From: Lachnospiraceae bacterium UBA7188
GTDB lineage: Bacteria > Bacillota > Clostridia > Lachnospirales > Lachnospiraceae
Direction: 5' to 3'
Assembly (NCBI GenBank): GCA_002490995.1
Contig: DKVC01000174.1
Location: 1-21,718 of the forward strand
DNA: 21,718 nt
The notes beneath the pieces were generated by a model, which saw only the letters and a list, made by a program, of their open reading frames with translations, made no database searches and was not told the origin of the DNA. Shown here in pieces: positions 7,530-15,526 of this stretch; position 1 is the stretch's first letter, and each line of letters opens with the position of its first letter. The position numbers were made by a program, and so were the translations under genes.

Positions 7530-7582
7530 ATAGTGCCTCCCGGGATTCTTTTTTCTGGATAAGTCCTGTGCTATTGTACAAA

Positions 7583-7611
7583 ATTATATACAATGCGGCG
7601 GATTCCGTCAA
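7583..7611 (-). promoter_or_regulatory. Promoter of the ispE cluster
   Basis: On the minus strand TTGACG (7611-7606), 17 bases, then a perfect TATAAT (7588-7583). The ispE start is about 50 bases downstream. This is a near-consensus sigma-A promoter. Confidence 0.85.
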
Positions 7612-7821
7612 GGTGGTTTCGGGCATTTATTAACCTGTGGCTTTTTTGATTGAATTCGGCAGGATGATATATTATAATGAAAATATGGACAGATACGGAG
7701 CTTTTTCCGGCAGGCAGTTCCGCGCAGCCAGGAAGCGGGCGAGAATAAGGAAGTGTCTGCAGAACAGTTTCTGAAGTCCGGGCAGATTGCCGTGGTTTGA
7801 ATGTGGAAAGGGAAAACAAGA

Positions 7822-10011
7822 GTGAAAAACAAAATAAAAGAGTGCGTATTTTTCATAAATATGATTCTTTTGCTTTCTGTTTGCCTGACATCCTGTGGGG
7901 AGCGGGAAGAAGAGGAGATTCCGTGGAAGGGAATAGCTCCGGGAATGGAAGACCTGACTGCCGTGACGGACAGGACTGTATACTATGATGTGGCAGTGGA
8001 GACGGAAGAGTTCCCGGATCCGGGCTTATGGGGGAAAAATACGGAAGACGAACATTATTTTTCTGCCCTGGTGGATGGAAAAACGGTCTATTACCCTGTA
8101 AACGTCCAGTTTTATAAGGGGGAACCGGTGCAGCTCTGGGCGGAGCAGACCTTGAAATCGCTTCAGCTTTCTCTGTACAGAAGCGACGGCACAAAGGAGC
8201 TTCTCCTGGACAGCGTTTCTTCCGAATATATCAATAAAGTTCCCGCGTATCAGTGGTATATGGCTCAGGAGGGAGACTTCTATTGTTATGCCACTGATTA
8301 CACTAATGTGAACGGAGAATACACAAACGAGGGAGTCCTTGTAAAAATGAATTCCTCCGGAGAAGTTCTGTATCGGCAGACCATGGGAAAGGACACCGGT
8401 ATCATAGATATGTGCCAGACGGAGGAGGGCCGGGTGTACATAGTGTGGGAGGATATGGCGGGGGATACCCAGGCGGTTGCGGAAGTAGAACCGGATACCG
8501 GGGTGATGATTGACGGATCCAGGATCGACCTTCCCTATAAACCCCACTATGTTACCTGGCTTGGGACTGCCGGAAATGCCCTTGCCGTGATAGGATCGAA
8601 CCCGGAGAAGGGACAGCAGGTGACCAAAGTAGATCCTGCGGACAAAAGCCTGTCCCCCATTCTGTATTTTGCCGGAACATCCTATGGATGGGGAAACGGA
8701 TCCCTGCTGTGTGATATGCGTGTCATGGAAGACGGGAGCCTGGAGCTTCTGTGGAGTGACCAGCACGGAAATGACTGCCATCTGGATAAGGTACGGATGG
8801 AGAAAGTAGAGAAAACGCCCATCGTTCTGCGGGGGATTCGTACTGCTTCCTGGCTTGCGGACCGGACGGCAGAGTTTAACCGGGAAAATGACGAATATCA
8901 TGTAGTCATAGAGGACTGCGGAGAGGGAAACGATGAAGAAGACTTTGCCCGGCTGACCAGCGTCCAGATAGGGGCAGGGAAGGGGCCGGATATCCTGTGC
9001 GGCGGGCTTCTGGAGGGTTATATCCTGGGAATGCTGGAAAAAGGCGCCCTGGAGGAGCTGAACCCATACATGGATGCTTCCGGTATCCGGGAGGAAGACT
9101 ATTTCCCCATGGCTTTCTCCACCTGGAGGCAGGGGGAGAAAATCTATGGCGTCAACTTCATTTTAAGCGGCAATGCATATCTGATAGATGAGAAAGTGCT
9201 GGGGAGCCGGGAGACGCCGGATATGGAGACAATGCTGGAGGCTCTGCTTCAATGGGAGGGGGACGGGATCTGTCTTGCGGGATATGACTCGGCCGCATTG
9301 CTGAACATGTTCCTGAAGGGTTCGGAAAGCCTCTATGGAATGGTGGACTGGGCGGAAGAAGGGACAGGCTTATCCGGCAGCTGCGACTTCAATACCAAAC
9401 TGTTCGCGGACATGCTGGAAGCGGCCAGACGGTATGGGGACGATGGCAGGAGAAATGAGCCTGTCAGCATCATGCGCTGGATGAGGCTGGACAATCTGAT
9501 TCATTTTCGCGGCCAGGCACAGCGGGAGGCAGAAGGATGGGTGGCGGCAGGAATCCAGTTTGACGAAGGCTGCGGCGGGGCGTCCTCTTCCTGGTCTACC
9601 CTGGCGGTGAATGCGAATTCCGCTCACAAGGAAGGCGCATGGGAATTTATCCGTTATCTGCTCAGCGAGGAAGCCCAGAGTACAGTCAGTGAATGGTTTC
9701 AGTCGCCTGTCCACCGGGGAGTTTTCGAAAAGCATATGCAGGAGGATGTGATCGATGAAATGGTCGTGGAGCATTATGTCAACGGCGTCCTGTATTATCC
9801 TGCCTATTACGGCGAGGATGTATCGGAGGAAAAACAGGCGGAATATCTGAGGGCTTTGGAGGAGATACGTCCCCTGCCCCTGCGGACGGAGCCCATAATC
9901 GAGATCATTCTGGAGGAAGCGGGGGATTATTTCAACGGAAGCAAGAGCGCCGGGGAGGTCAGCCAGGTGGTGGGCAACCGGGTGCGGCTGTTTCTGGAGG
10001 AGCAGAAATGA
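7822..10011 (+). CDS. Lipoprotein: sensor-like N-terminal domain fused to an extracellular solute-binding domain
   Basis: A protein of about 729 residues. A basic start (KNKIK), a hydrophobic stretch and LTSC give a lipoprotein signal, so it should be anchored outside the membrane. Residues ~40-340 are rich in short beta strands and turns (YFSALVDGKTVYYPV, DFYCYATDYTNVNGEY, EEGRVYIVWED), compatible with a beta-propeller-like fold. Residues ~340-700 look like an ABC solute-binding protein of family 1: FNRENDEYHVVIEDC, GPDILCGG, ALEELNPYMDASG, VNANSAHKEGAWEFIRYLLSEEAQS. I prefer the GTG at 7822 because GGAAAGGG lies about ten bases before it; an ATG at 7801 in frame has no ribosome site. No permease or ATPase gene accompanies it, so it is an orphan binding protein, perhaps a ligand sensor. 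It precedes the MoxR-DUF5682 pair by 204 bases. Confidence 0.8.
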   Translation: MKNKIKECVFFINMILLLSVCLTSCGEREEEEIPWKGIAPGMEDLTAVTDRTVYYDVAVETEEFPDPGLWGKNTEDEHYFSALVDGKTVYYPVNVQFYKGEPVQLWAEQTLKSLQLSLYRSDGTKELLLDSVSSEYINKVPAYQWYMAQEGDFYCYATDYTNVNGEYTNEGVLVKMNSSGEVLYRQTMGKDTGIIDMCQTEEGRVYIVWEDMAGDTQAVAEVEPDTGVMIDGSRIDLPYKPHYVTWLGTAGNALAVIGSNPEKGQQVTKVDPADKSLSPILYFAGTSYGWGNGSLLCDMRVMEDGSLELLWSDQHGNDCHLDKVRMEKVEKTPIVLRGIRTASWLADRTAEFNRENDEYHVVIEDCGEGNDEEDFARLTSVQIGAGKGPDILCGGLLEGYILGMLEKGALEELNPYMDASGIREEDYFPMAFSTWRQGEKIYGVNFILSGNAYLIDEKVLGSRETPDMETMLEALLQWEGDGICLAGYDSAALLNMFLKGSESLYGMVDWAEEGTGLSGSCDFNTKLFADMLEAARRYGDDGRRNEPVSIMRWMRLDNLIHFRGQAQREAEGWVAAGIQFDEGCGGASSSWSTLAVNANSAHKEGAWEFIRYLLSEEAQSTVSEWFQSPVHRGVFEKHMQEDVIDEMVVEHYVNGVLYYPAYYGEDVSEEKQAEYLRALEEIRPLPLRTEPIIEIILEEAGDYFNGSKSAGEVSQVVGNRVRLFLEEQK

Positions 10012-10090
10012 GGAGGATATCATAAACCGGGAAGCGCCGGATGGAACAGGAACGCCCGGAACAGATGTCCGGAATTGCGTAGGACGGTAA

Positions 10091-10149
10091 GGAATTGGTT
10101 CCAGAATACAGGAATCGTTTCGGGAACCCTGTAATCTGGAACCAATTCC
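10091..10149 (+). promoter_or_regulatory. Long perfect inverted repeat between the lipoprotein and MoxR genes
   Basis: GGAATTGGTTCCAGA (10091-10105) pairs perfectly with TCTGGAACCAATTCC (10135-10149). After a 2x2 mismatch, ACAGG (10108-10112) pairs with CCTGT (10128-10132), leaving a 15-base loop. No T-run follows on the plus strand (GGATGGAAG) and none on the minus strand, so this is not a standard terminator. It may be an mRNA-processing or stability structure or an operator. The remainder of 10012-10215 shows no gene. Confidence 0.65.
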
Positions 10150-10215
10150 GGATGGAAGAGAAAACGATAAAGATTGGGAATGCGTATAAAATTCAGATAA
10201 CAACGAGGTATATCC

Positions 10216-11328
10216 ATGGAACAGAAATTTATCAAACCTCCGGTGGAAATCCGGTACAAGGAGGAGCTGGAGGCCCTGAAAGCCTGCGACACGGGCAACT
10301 GTCCCGAGAACTGGCAGATGTCGCCGAAAGCGGTGCGGACTTTTATCCTGGGAAGCCCCAGACCTGTTAAATATCAGGGAAAGGAGATAACCATAGAGAA
10401 AAAGTATTTCGGCAATGATGCCCTGGTGGAGCGCTGCATCGTGACACTGGCAGGCAACCGGGGGCTGATGCTGGTGGGAGAGCCCGGAACCGCCAAGACC
10501 ATGCTCTCGGAGCTATTGTCCGCAGCTGTCAGCGGTGTCAGCACCAATACCATTCAGGGGACGGCGGGAACCACGGAAGACATGATCAAATATTCCTGGA
10601 ACTATGCCCTGCTCCTTTCCAGGGGACCTGGCAGGGAGGCTCTGGTGCCCTCGCCGCTGTATGTGGGGATGGAGAAGGGAATCCTCACCAGGTTCGAGGA
10701 GATCACCAGGACACCGGCGGAGATTCAGGACAGCCTGATCAGTGTGCTCAGCGACAAGGTGCTGAATGTGCCGGAGCTGGGGGATGCCGGATTCCTCTTT
10801 GCAAAGCCCGGTTTCAATGTCATCGGCACGGCGAACACCAGGGATAAGGGCGTCAATGAGATGAGCAGCGCCCTGAAGCGGCGTTTCAACTTTGAGACGG
10901 TAATGCCTGTCCGAGAAGCGTCAATGGAGAAACGGATTATCATCAATGAAGTGAATAAGCTGGCCAGGGAGAGCCATATTGAGGTGCAGGCGGACGAGGA
11001 TGTGGCGGAGATTCTGGCTTCTACCTATCATGAGCTGAGGGAGGGCGTGTCCTCCTACGGGCACCGCATCGATAAGCCTTCCTCCGTGATGAGTACGGCG
11101 GAGGCAGTGTCCGTGTATTATCAGGCCATGATTACGGGGTATTATTACGGGGACGGGACGCTTAGCATGGACAGCCTGGTGCAGACCCTTGTGGGTGCGG
11201 TTTCCAAGGAAAATAAGGACGATCTGGAGAAGGTGAAGGGGTATTTCAACACCGTGATCCGGGATAAGAGCAGCAAAGAGGGTGGATTATGGAAAGAATA
11301 TTACGAAGCCAGAAAATGGCTGAGATAG
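10216..11328 (+). CDS. MoxR-family AAA+ ATPase
   Basis: A 370-residue cytosolic ATPase. Walker A is GEPGTAKT (G88-T95). The Walker B region reads ILTRFEEITR (E161, E162), sensor 1 is GTANTRDKG (N207), and KRRF at 221-224 carries the likely arginine finger. These mark the MoxR/RavA branch, whose members act with a VWA partner as chaperone-like or metal-insertion machines. An N-terminal extension of about 60 residues precedes the core. GAGG lies before the ATG at 10216. The gene overlaps the DUF5682 gene by 40 bases, indicating coupled translation; the VWA partner is the gene at 14363. The target is unknown. Confidence 0.92.
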   Translation: MEQKFIKPPVEIRYKEELEALKACDTGNCPENWQMSPKAVRTFILGSPRPVKYQGKEITIEKKYFGNDALVERCIVTLAGNRGLMLVGEPGTAKTMLSELLSAAVSGVSTNTIQGTAGTTEDMIKYSWNYALLLSRGPGREALVPSPLYVGMEKGILTRFEEITRTPAEIQDSLISVLSDKVLNVPELGDAGFLFAKPGFNVIGTANTRDKGVNEMSSALKRRFNFETVMPVREASMEKRIIINEVNKLARESHIEVQADEDVAEILASTYHELREGVSSYGHRIDKPSSVMSTAEAVSVYYQAMITGYYYGDGTLSMDSLVQTLVGAVSKENKDDLEKVKGYFNTVIRDKSSKEGGLWKEYYEARKWLR

Positions 11329-13688
11329 TCCTGCTTCCTGTCCGGCATCACAGCCCGGCATGCGCTTTTCATGTGAACCGGGCCATCTCTGCGCTTCGCC
11401 CTTCCGTCATTCTGGTGGAGGGACCGGACAATGCCAATTCCCTGATTCCGGTGATGGTGCATGAGGATACGAAGGCGCCCTTTGCCATTTATTATTCCTA
11501 TCATGACCAGTCAGGTCGGATTTCCGATGAGAAGGAGCATTATAAATGTTATTATCCTTTTCTGGATTATTCGCCGGAGCTGGCGGCTTTCCGCGCGGGG
11601 AAAAGGCTGGGAATCGGGACAGCCTTTATCGACCTGCCCTACGGGGACATTCTGGCGGCTTCCCGGGAAGGCAGGGGGCTGCTGAAGGCGGAAGAGGAGA
11701 AGAGCAATTACAACGACGATTATCTGCTGTCCCGGAACGAGTACTTAAAGCAGCTTTGCGAGAGGACGGGGCTGCGCAGCTTTGATGAGTTCTGGGAGAA
11801 ATATTTTGAATTAAACGGAACCACGGAATCCGATGAAAAATGGTTCGGCAATCTGCTGACTTACTGCGCGCTGGCCAGGGAGAATACGCCCCGGGAATCC
11901 ATGGAGGAGGACGGATGTCTTGCCAGGGAGCGTTTCATGGCGGAGCGTATCCGGGAGCAGGGGGAGAAGCTGGCGGGGACGGAAGGAATAGTGCTGGTGG
12001 TCACAGGCGGGTTCCATACGCCGGGGCTGAAGGCACTGCTGGAAAATGAAGACGAGAAAATAGCCGAAGCTGCGAAAGAGAAGGGCAAAAAGGACAAGGT
12101 CCCCGAAAAGGACCAGGGCGTCTACCTCATGCCCTATTCCATGGAAGCCGCCGACGCCCTCAACGGATACGCCAGCGGCATGCCCTTTACCGGATTCTAC
12201 CAGAGAATCTGGGAGGGGCTGCAGGAGACGGAAACGCCCTACGGTGACGCGGTGCTGGACATGATTGTTACGGCAGGGAAGGAGACCAGGCGGAAAGAGG
12301 GATATCTCTCCACCTATGACGAAATCTGTGCCTGCGTCATGGCGAAAGGGCTTGCAGACATCCGGGGCAAGCGTCAGCCGGGGGCATATGAGCTTCTGGA
12401 CGCGGTGCTGTCCTCTTTTGTGAAAGGGGAATATAACATTGCCACCGATGCACCCATGCGCTTCCTGCGGAAAGCCATGACGGGGGATGCAGTGGGGGCT
12501 TTGTGTCGTCAGGCGGACGTACCTCCCATTATCCATGATTTCGAAGAGCAGTGCCGGAAATTCGGCATCAAGACGGGCTCTACTCTGGAGGCAGAGGTTA
12601 CCCTGTCGATTTTCTCCAATCCGAAGCACAGGCTTTACAGCATGTTTTTGAACCGCATGAATTATCTGAAGACAGCGTTTGCCAGGAAGGTGAAGGGACC
12701 CAATCTTCAATTGAAGCGGGACAGAAACTTGATGCGGGAGATGTGGAAGTATAAATGGAACATCCAGGTGAATTCGTCGCTGATCGAGGTGTCCGTTTAC
12801 GGTGCCACCATTGAGGAGGCGGCGGTGAGCCTGGTGAAAGAAGCCCTGAAGAAGGAAATGGGTGCGAAAGAAAGCGCCGTTCTTCTGACGGAAGTGTTTG
12901 AGATGGGGCTGCGGGAGCAGATGCAGCCGGTTTTCGACAGAGTGCATGAACTGATGCTGGGGGACACGGATTTTTACTCTCTGGCAGAGGCACTGAAATC
13001 TCTCCTGATGATGGATGAGCTGGGAGGGCTGTACGGTTCTGAAATGAAGTTCGGCCGCCTGATTCATATCGGGTGCAGGAAGATGATCTCGCTCCTTCCG
13101 GCCATGACGAAGATTAAGGATGAAGATTTGAACCAGTGCATGAACGCCCTGAAGCTGCTGTACCAGGTCACCGGGCGCGAGGGGGAGGAGTTTGCCCAGG
13201 AACGGGAAGACTACTACGATGTGTTGGGGAAGATGATACGGGACGGAGAGATTCATCCCGGCCTAAACGGCTGTATCCACGGTATTTTATACGGAAGCGG
13301 CCAGAGTACGGCGGAGGCGGTGGAGGCTGCGTGTAAAGGGTATCTCAGCGGTACCAGGGAGCAGCTTTTTTCCACGGCTCAGTTTTTCAGGGGACTGTTT
13401 TTTACGGCCAGGGACCTGGTCTTTATTGGAGACGACTTTATCAAGATGCTGGACGGGTTTTTCGGGCAGGTGACGGAAGCTGAATTTATGGAATTGCTGC
13501 CGGAATTACGTATGGCATTTACCTATTTCACCCCCAGGGAAACGGACAAAATTGCCGCCGCGGCAGCAGGGCTCCACGGGAAGGGCAGGCAGGATATCAT
13601 GGAGCGGAAGGAAGTCTATCCGGACTGGTATGCTTACGGGAAAGAGATGGATGCATATGTGAAGGGGAGGATGGGAAGCCTGTTATGA
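11289..13688 (+). CDS. DUF5682-family protein (MoxR/VWA-associated)
   Basis: A 799-residue protein. The N-terminal domain has LLPVRHHSPACA (H20, H21), VILVEGPDNAN (E44, G45) and VVTGGFHTPGL (H243). The RHHSP and VEGP motifs are typical of DUF5682, proteins regularly encoded with MoxR ATPases and VWA proteins. The EGP and GGFH elements recall the TIKI/EreA/ChaN hydrolase-like superfamily, so an enzymatic N-terminal domain is possible; this is inference. The rest is largely helical, with no signal peptide or membrane segment. The ATG at 11289 follows GGGTGG and overlaps the MoxR gene by 40 bases. A later ATG at 11316 lacks a ribosome site. Function is unknown. Confidence 0.88.
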   Translation: MERILRSQKMAEIVLLPVRHHSPACAFHVNRAISALRPSVILVEGPDNANSLIPVMVHEDTKAPFAIYYSYHDQSGRISDEKEHYKCYYPFLDYSPELAAFRAGKRLGIGTAFIDLPYGDILAASREGRGLLKAEEEKSNYNDDYLLSRNEYLKQLCERTGLRSFDEFWEKYFELNGTTESDEKWFGNLLTYCALARENTPRESMEEDGCLARERFMAERIREQGEKLAGTEGIVLVVTGGFHTPGLKALLENEDEKIAEAAKEKGKKDKVPEKDQGVYLMPYSMEAADALNGYASGMPFTGFYQRIWEGLQETETPYGDAVLDMIVTAGKETRRKEGYLSTYDEICACVMAKGLADIRGKRQPGAYELLDAVLSSFVKGEYNIATDAPMRFLRKAMTGDAVGALCRQADVPPIIHDFEEQCRKFGIKTGSTLEAEVTLSIFSNPKHRLYSMFLNRMNYLKTAFARKVKGPNLQLKRDRNLMREMWKYKWNIQVNSSLIEVSVYGATIEEAAVSLVKEALKKEMGAKESAVLLTEVFEMGLREQMQPVFDRVHELMLGDTDFYSLAEALKSLLMMDELGGLYGSEMKFGRLIHIGCRKMISLLPAMTKIKDEDLNQCMNALKLLYQVTGREGEEFAQEREDYYDVLGKMIRDGEIHPGLNGCIHGILYGSGQSTAEAVEAACKGYLSGTREQLFSTAQFFRGLFFTARDLVFIGDDFIKMLDGFFGQVTEAEFMELLPELRMAFTYFTPRETDKIAAAAAGLHGKGRQDIMERKEVYPDWYAYGKEMDAYVKGRMGSLL

Positions 13689-13707
13689 TACAGGATTTTA
13701 TTTGATT

Positions 13708-13725
13708 GTATTCAAGAAGGAATAC
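13708..13725 (+). terminator. Possible weak terminator after DUF5682
   Basis: GTATTC and GAATAC form a perfect six-bp stem with a six-base loop, 20 bases after the DUF5682 stop. The following GTATATTTG is only weakly U-rich, so termination would be inefficient at best. Confidence 0.3.
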
Positions 13726-13795
13726 GTATATTTGTGGGATAAAAGGCATGGATTATTATAATGATTTGTGATAAGATGGAAATGTCGGGAATTTG

Positions 13796-13892
13796 TACTC
13801 GCGCTTAGAAACGTTTACCAACGTAAATAAATAACGAGTGATCGCTTTCGCGGCGCAGGAAAAAAGCGGTAAAGGAAAGCGCGCACGAGTAT
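13796..13892 (-). repeat. Dispersed palindromic repeat, copy R5
   Basis: A 97-bp copy from TACTCGCG to CGAGTAT, in the same orientation as the two copies near 21300. It has AAACGTTTACCAACG in place of AAACATTTGCCAAC and the shared TAACGAG, GCGC and GGTAAAGGAA blocks. It lies between the DUF5682 gene and the PIN remnant, interrupting the MoxR-DUF5682-VWA gene order. Confidence 0.75.
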
Positions 13893-13918
13893 ATATGGTG
13901 AAAAGGGGAAAGTTGCAC

Positions 13919-14065
13919 ATGAGAATATATTTGGATAATTGTGCTATTATTGCTGAATGTAATTATTTTGTTACTACAGATGACAGACTCTTAAAGTATC
14001 AGTCTGAAAAGATAGAGCTTGTAACACCAGGTGAGCTTATCAGAAGAATGGAGGCGGATAAATAA
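13919..14065 (+). pseudogene. PIN-domain toxin-like gene with internal in-frame deletion
   Basis: A 48-residue reading frame. The start MRIYLDNC is the first strand and acidic residue of a PIN-domain ribonuclease (VapC-like). It is joined directly to AIIAECNYFVTTDDRLLKY and a C-terminal VTPGELIRRM, which match the last third of such proteins, including the TTDD acidic motif. Intact members are about 140-150 residues, so roughly 90-100 residues including central acidic sites seem to be missing, without loss of frame. It is unlikely to be an active nuclease. AGGGGAAAG precedes the ATG. Its stop overlaps the next gene's start (TAATG), so it may survive as a translational leader for its partner. 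An alternative is a genuine mini-protein. Confidence 0.65.
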
Positions 14066-14289
14066 TGGCGAATGCGGTTAAGATTTTGGATCAGGGTTTT
14101 GCATGTCTTGTGGAAAACATGGGAGTTATTGATACGGAATATTTTATTTCACTTATTAAAAGAGATGATTTCGATTATACAGTGTGGCAGCGGGAATATT
14201 TCGATAAGATGAAACCGGGAGAGTTTGCGGCAAAAGCATCCGCTTATGCAAATAGCCATCCATATACAGGAATGGCACAGGTAATGTAA
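14065..14289 (+). CDS. Small protein partnered with the PIN remnant (possible antitoxin)
   Basis: A 74-residue acidic, helical protein: NAVKILDQGFACLVENMGVIDTEYFISLIKRDDFDYTVWQREYFD, ending in YANSHPYTGMAQVM. I recall similar short proteins next to PIN-domain genes in Clostridia and so take it as the cognate partner of the upstream remnant, but the antitoxin role is not proved and no DNA-binding motif is visible. The ATG shares one base with the PIN stop codon (TAATG), showing translational coupling. AT-richness here is higher than in the flanking MoxR, DUF5682 and VWA genes, in keeping with an acquired unit. Confidence 0.7.
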   Translation: MANAVKILDQGFACLVENMGVIDTEYFISLIKRDDFDYTVWQREYFDKMKPGEFAAKASAYANSHPYTGMAQVM

Positions 14290-14362
14290 CAGTTTTCCAT
14301 TTTAGAATACTGAGGTGGACATCAGCTTTAAAAGGTAAAGATTCAGGAAGAGGATGGTCTAA

Positions 14363-15490
14363 ATGGCAGACGAACAGGAAATCTTAAATCGATGGAGACT
14401 GGTTCTGGGGAAATATGCTTCAGGACAGATATCATTTTCCGGCGGCGGTCTGAATTACATGGACATGGAAAATGTGCTGGACTATCTCTATTCCAGAGAA
14501 TACGGCGATGAACAGGAAATCCGGAAGGACCGTCAGGGCGGCAGCGACGGTTCCCGGCTTACCGTACCCAGCTGGCTGCACCAGGTGAAGAAGCTTTTTC
14601 CGAAGCAGACCGTGGAGGTTCTGGAGCGCCATGCACTGGAAAAATACGGTATGACGGAGCTTCTGACGGATCCGGAGGTATTGCAGAAGCTGGAGCCGAA
14701 TAAGGAACTCTTAAAGACCATACTGGAGCTGAAACATATGATGAAGGGTGACGTGCTTCAGATGGCCAGGGAAATTGTGAGGAAGGTGGCGGAGGAGATT
14801 GCCCGCAGGCTGGAGCAGGAGGTCAGGGTCTCTTTCTTCGGACAGATTAACCGCAATGCCAGCAGCCCGGTGAAGTCAGCCCGGAATCTGGACATGAAGA
14901 AGACCATCCGCATGAACCTGAAAAACTTTGACCAGGAAAATCAGCAGCTTGTATTGAAAAACGTTTACTTTAATTCGCGGATGAAGAAATATAACCAGTG
15001 GCGTGTGATTATCTGCGTGGATGAGAGCGGCTCCATGCTGGATTCCGTCATCCACAGCGCCATCATGGCGGGGATTTTTGCAAAATTGCCCATGCTGGAT
15101 ACAAAGCTGGTGATTTTCGATACCAATGTGGTGGATTTGAGCGGCTATGTGGATGACCCGGTGGAGACACTGATGAGCGTTCAGCTGGGAGGCGGCACCA
15201 ATATTGCCGGGGCTTTGAGCTACTGTGAAGGATTCATTGATTTTCCGTTCAGGACCATGGTGGTGCTGGTTACGGACCTTTATGAGGGCGGCGGCTACCA
15301 GCGGCTCTACAGCACTTCCAGGGGGATTATCGAGAGCGGCGCGAAGCTGGTGGTCCTCACCGCCCTGGATATGGACGCCAATCCCAATTATGACAGGAAC
15401 GCTGCCGCAGTGCTGGCGGATATGGGAGCCTTCGTGGGGGCTATGACGCCGGAGGAGCTGGCAGGGTGGATGGGGAAGATTATTGCGTAG
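14363..15490 (+). CDS. VWA-domain protein, partner of the MoxR ATPase
   Basis: A 375-residue protein. Residues 1-210 are helical and charged. Residues ~214-370 form a von Willebrand A domain with a complete metal-ion site: DESGS (D220, S222, S224), T279 in GGGTN, and D305 in VTDLYEGG. This architecture, helical region then C-terminal VWA, is like ViaA/CoxE partners of MoxR ATPases. A GGAAGAGGATGG stretch precedes the ATG. In its context it should complete the MoxR-DUF5682-VWA system begun at 10216, but the genes are now 674 bases apart with a repeat and a PIN unit between, so it may need its own promoter; none is clear. Confidence 0.9.
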   Translation: MADEQEILNRWRLVLGKYASGQISFSGGGLNYMDMENVLDYLYSREYGDEQEIRKDRQGGSDGSRLTVPSWLHQVKKLFPKQTVEVLERHALEKYGMTELLTDPEVLQKLEPNKELLKTILELKHMMKGDVLQMAREIVRKVAEEIARRLEQEVRVSFFGQINRNASSPVKSARNLDMKKTIRMNLKNFDQENQQLVLKNVYFNSRMKKYNQWRVIICVDESGSMLDSVIHSAIMAGIFAKLPMLDTKLVIFDTNVVDLSGYVDDPVETLMSVQLGGGTNIAGALSYCEGFIDFPFRTMVVLVTDLYEGGGYQRLYSTSRGIIESGAKLVVLTALDMDANPNYDRNAAAVLADMGAFVGAMTPEELAGWMGKIIA

Positions 15491-15526
15491 GTGCGGGAAA
15501 GGAAAAATGGAAAAGGGGGCGAAAGC

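Noticed and set aside
7670..7800. Possible short gene or gene remnant before the lipoprotein (for example the frame ending ENKEVSAEQFLKSGQIAVV)
   Set aside because: The stretch has no ribosome site or start codon in that frame and no family I recognise; a promoter region with TATATT near 7665-7680 is as likely.
11811..13256. Long open frame on the minus strand (481 codons) across the DUF5682 gene
   Set aside because: It is rich in His, Pro, Gln and Leu, typical of the antisense of a GC-rich coding frame. It has no recognisable motif or ribosome site and lies wholly within a well-supported plus-strand gene.
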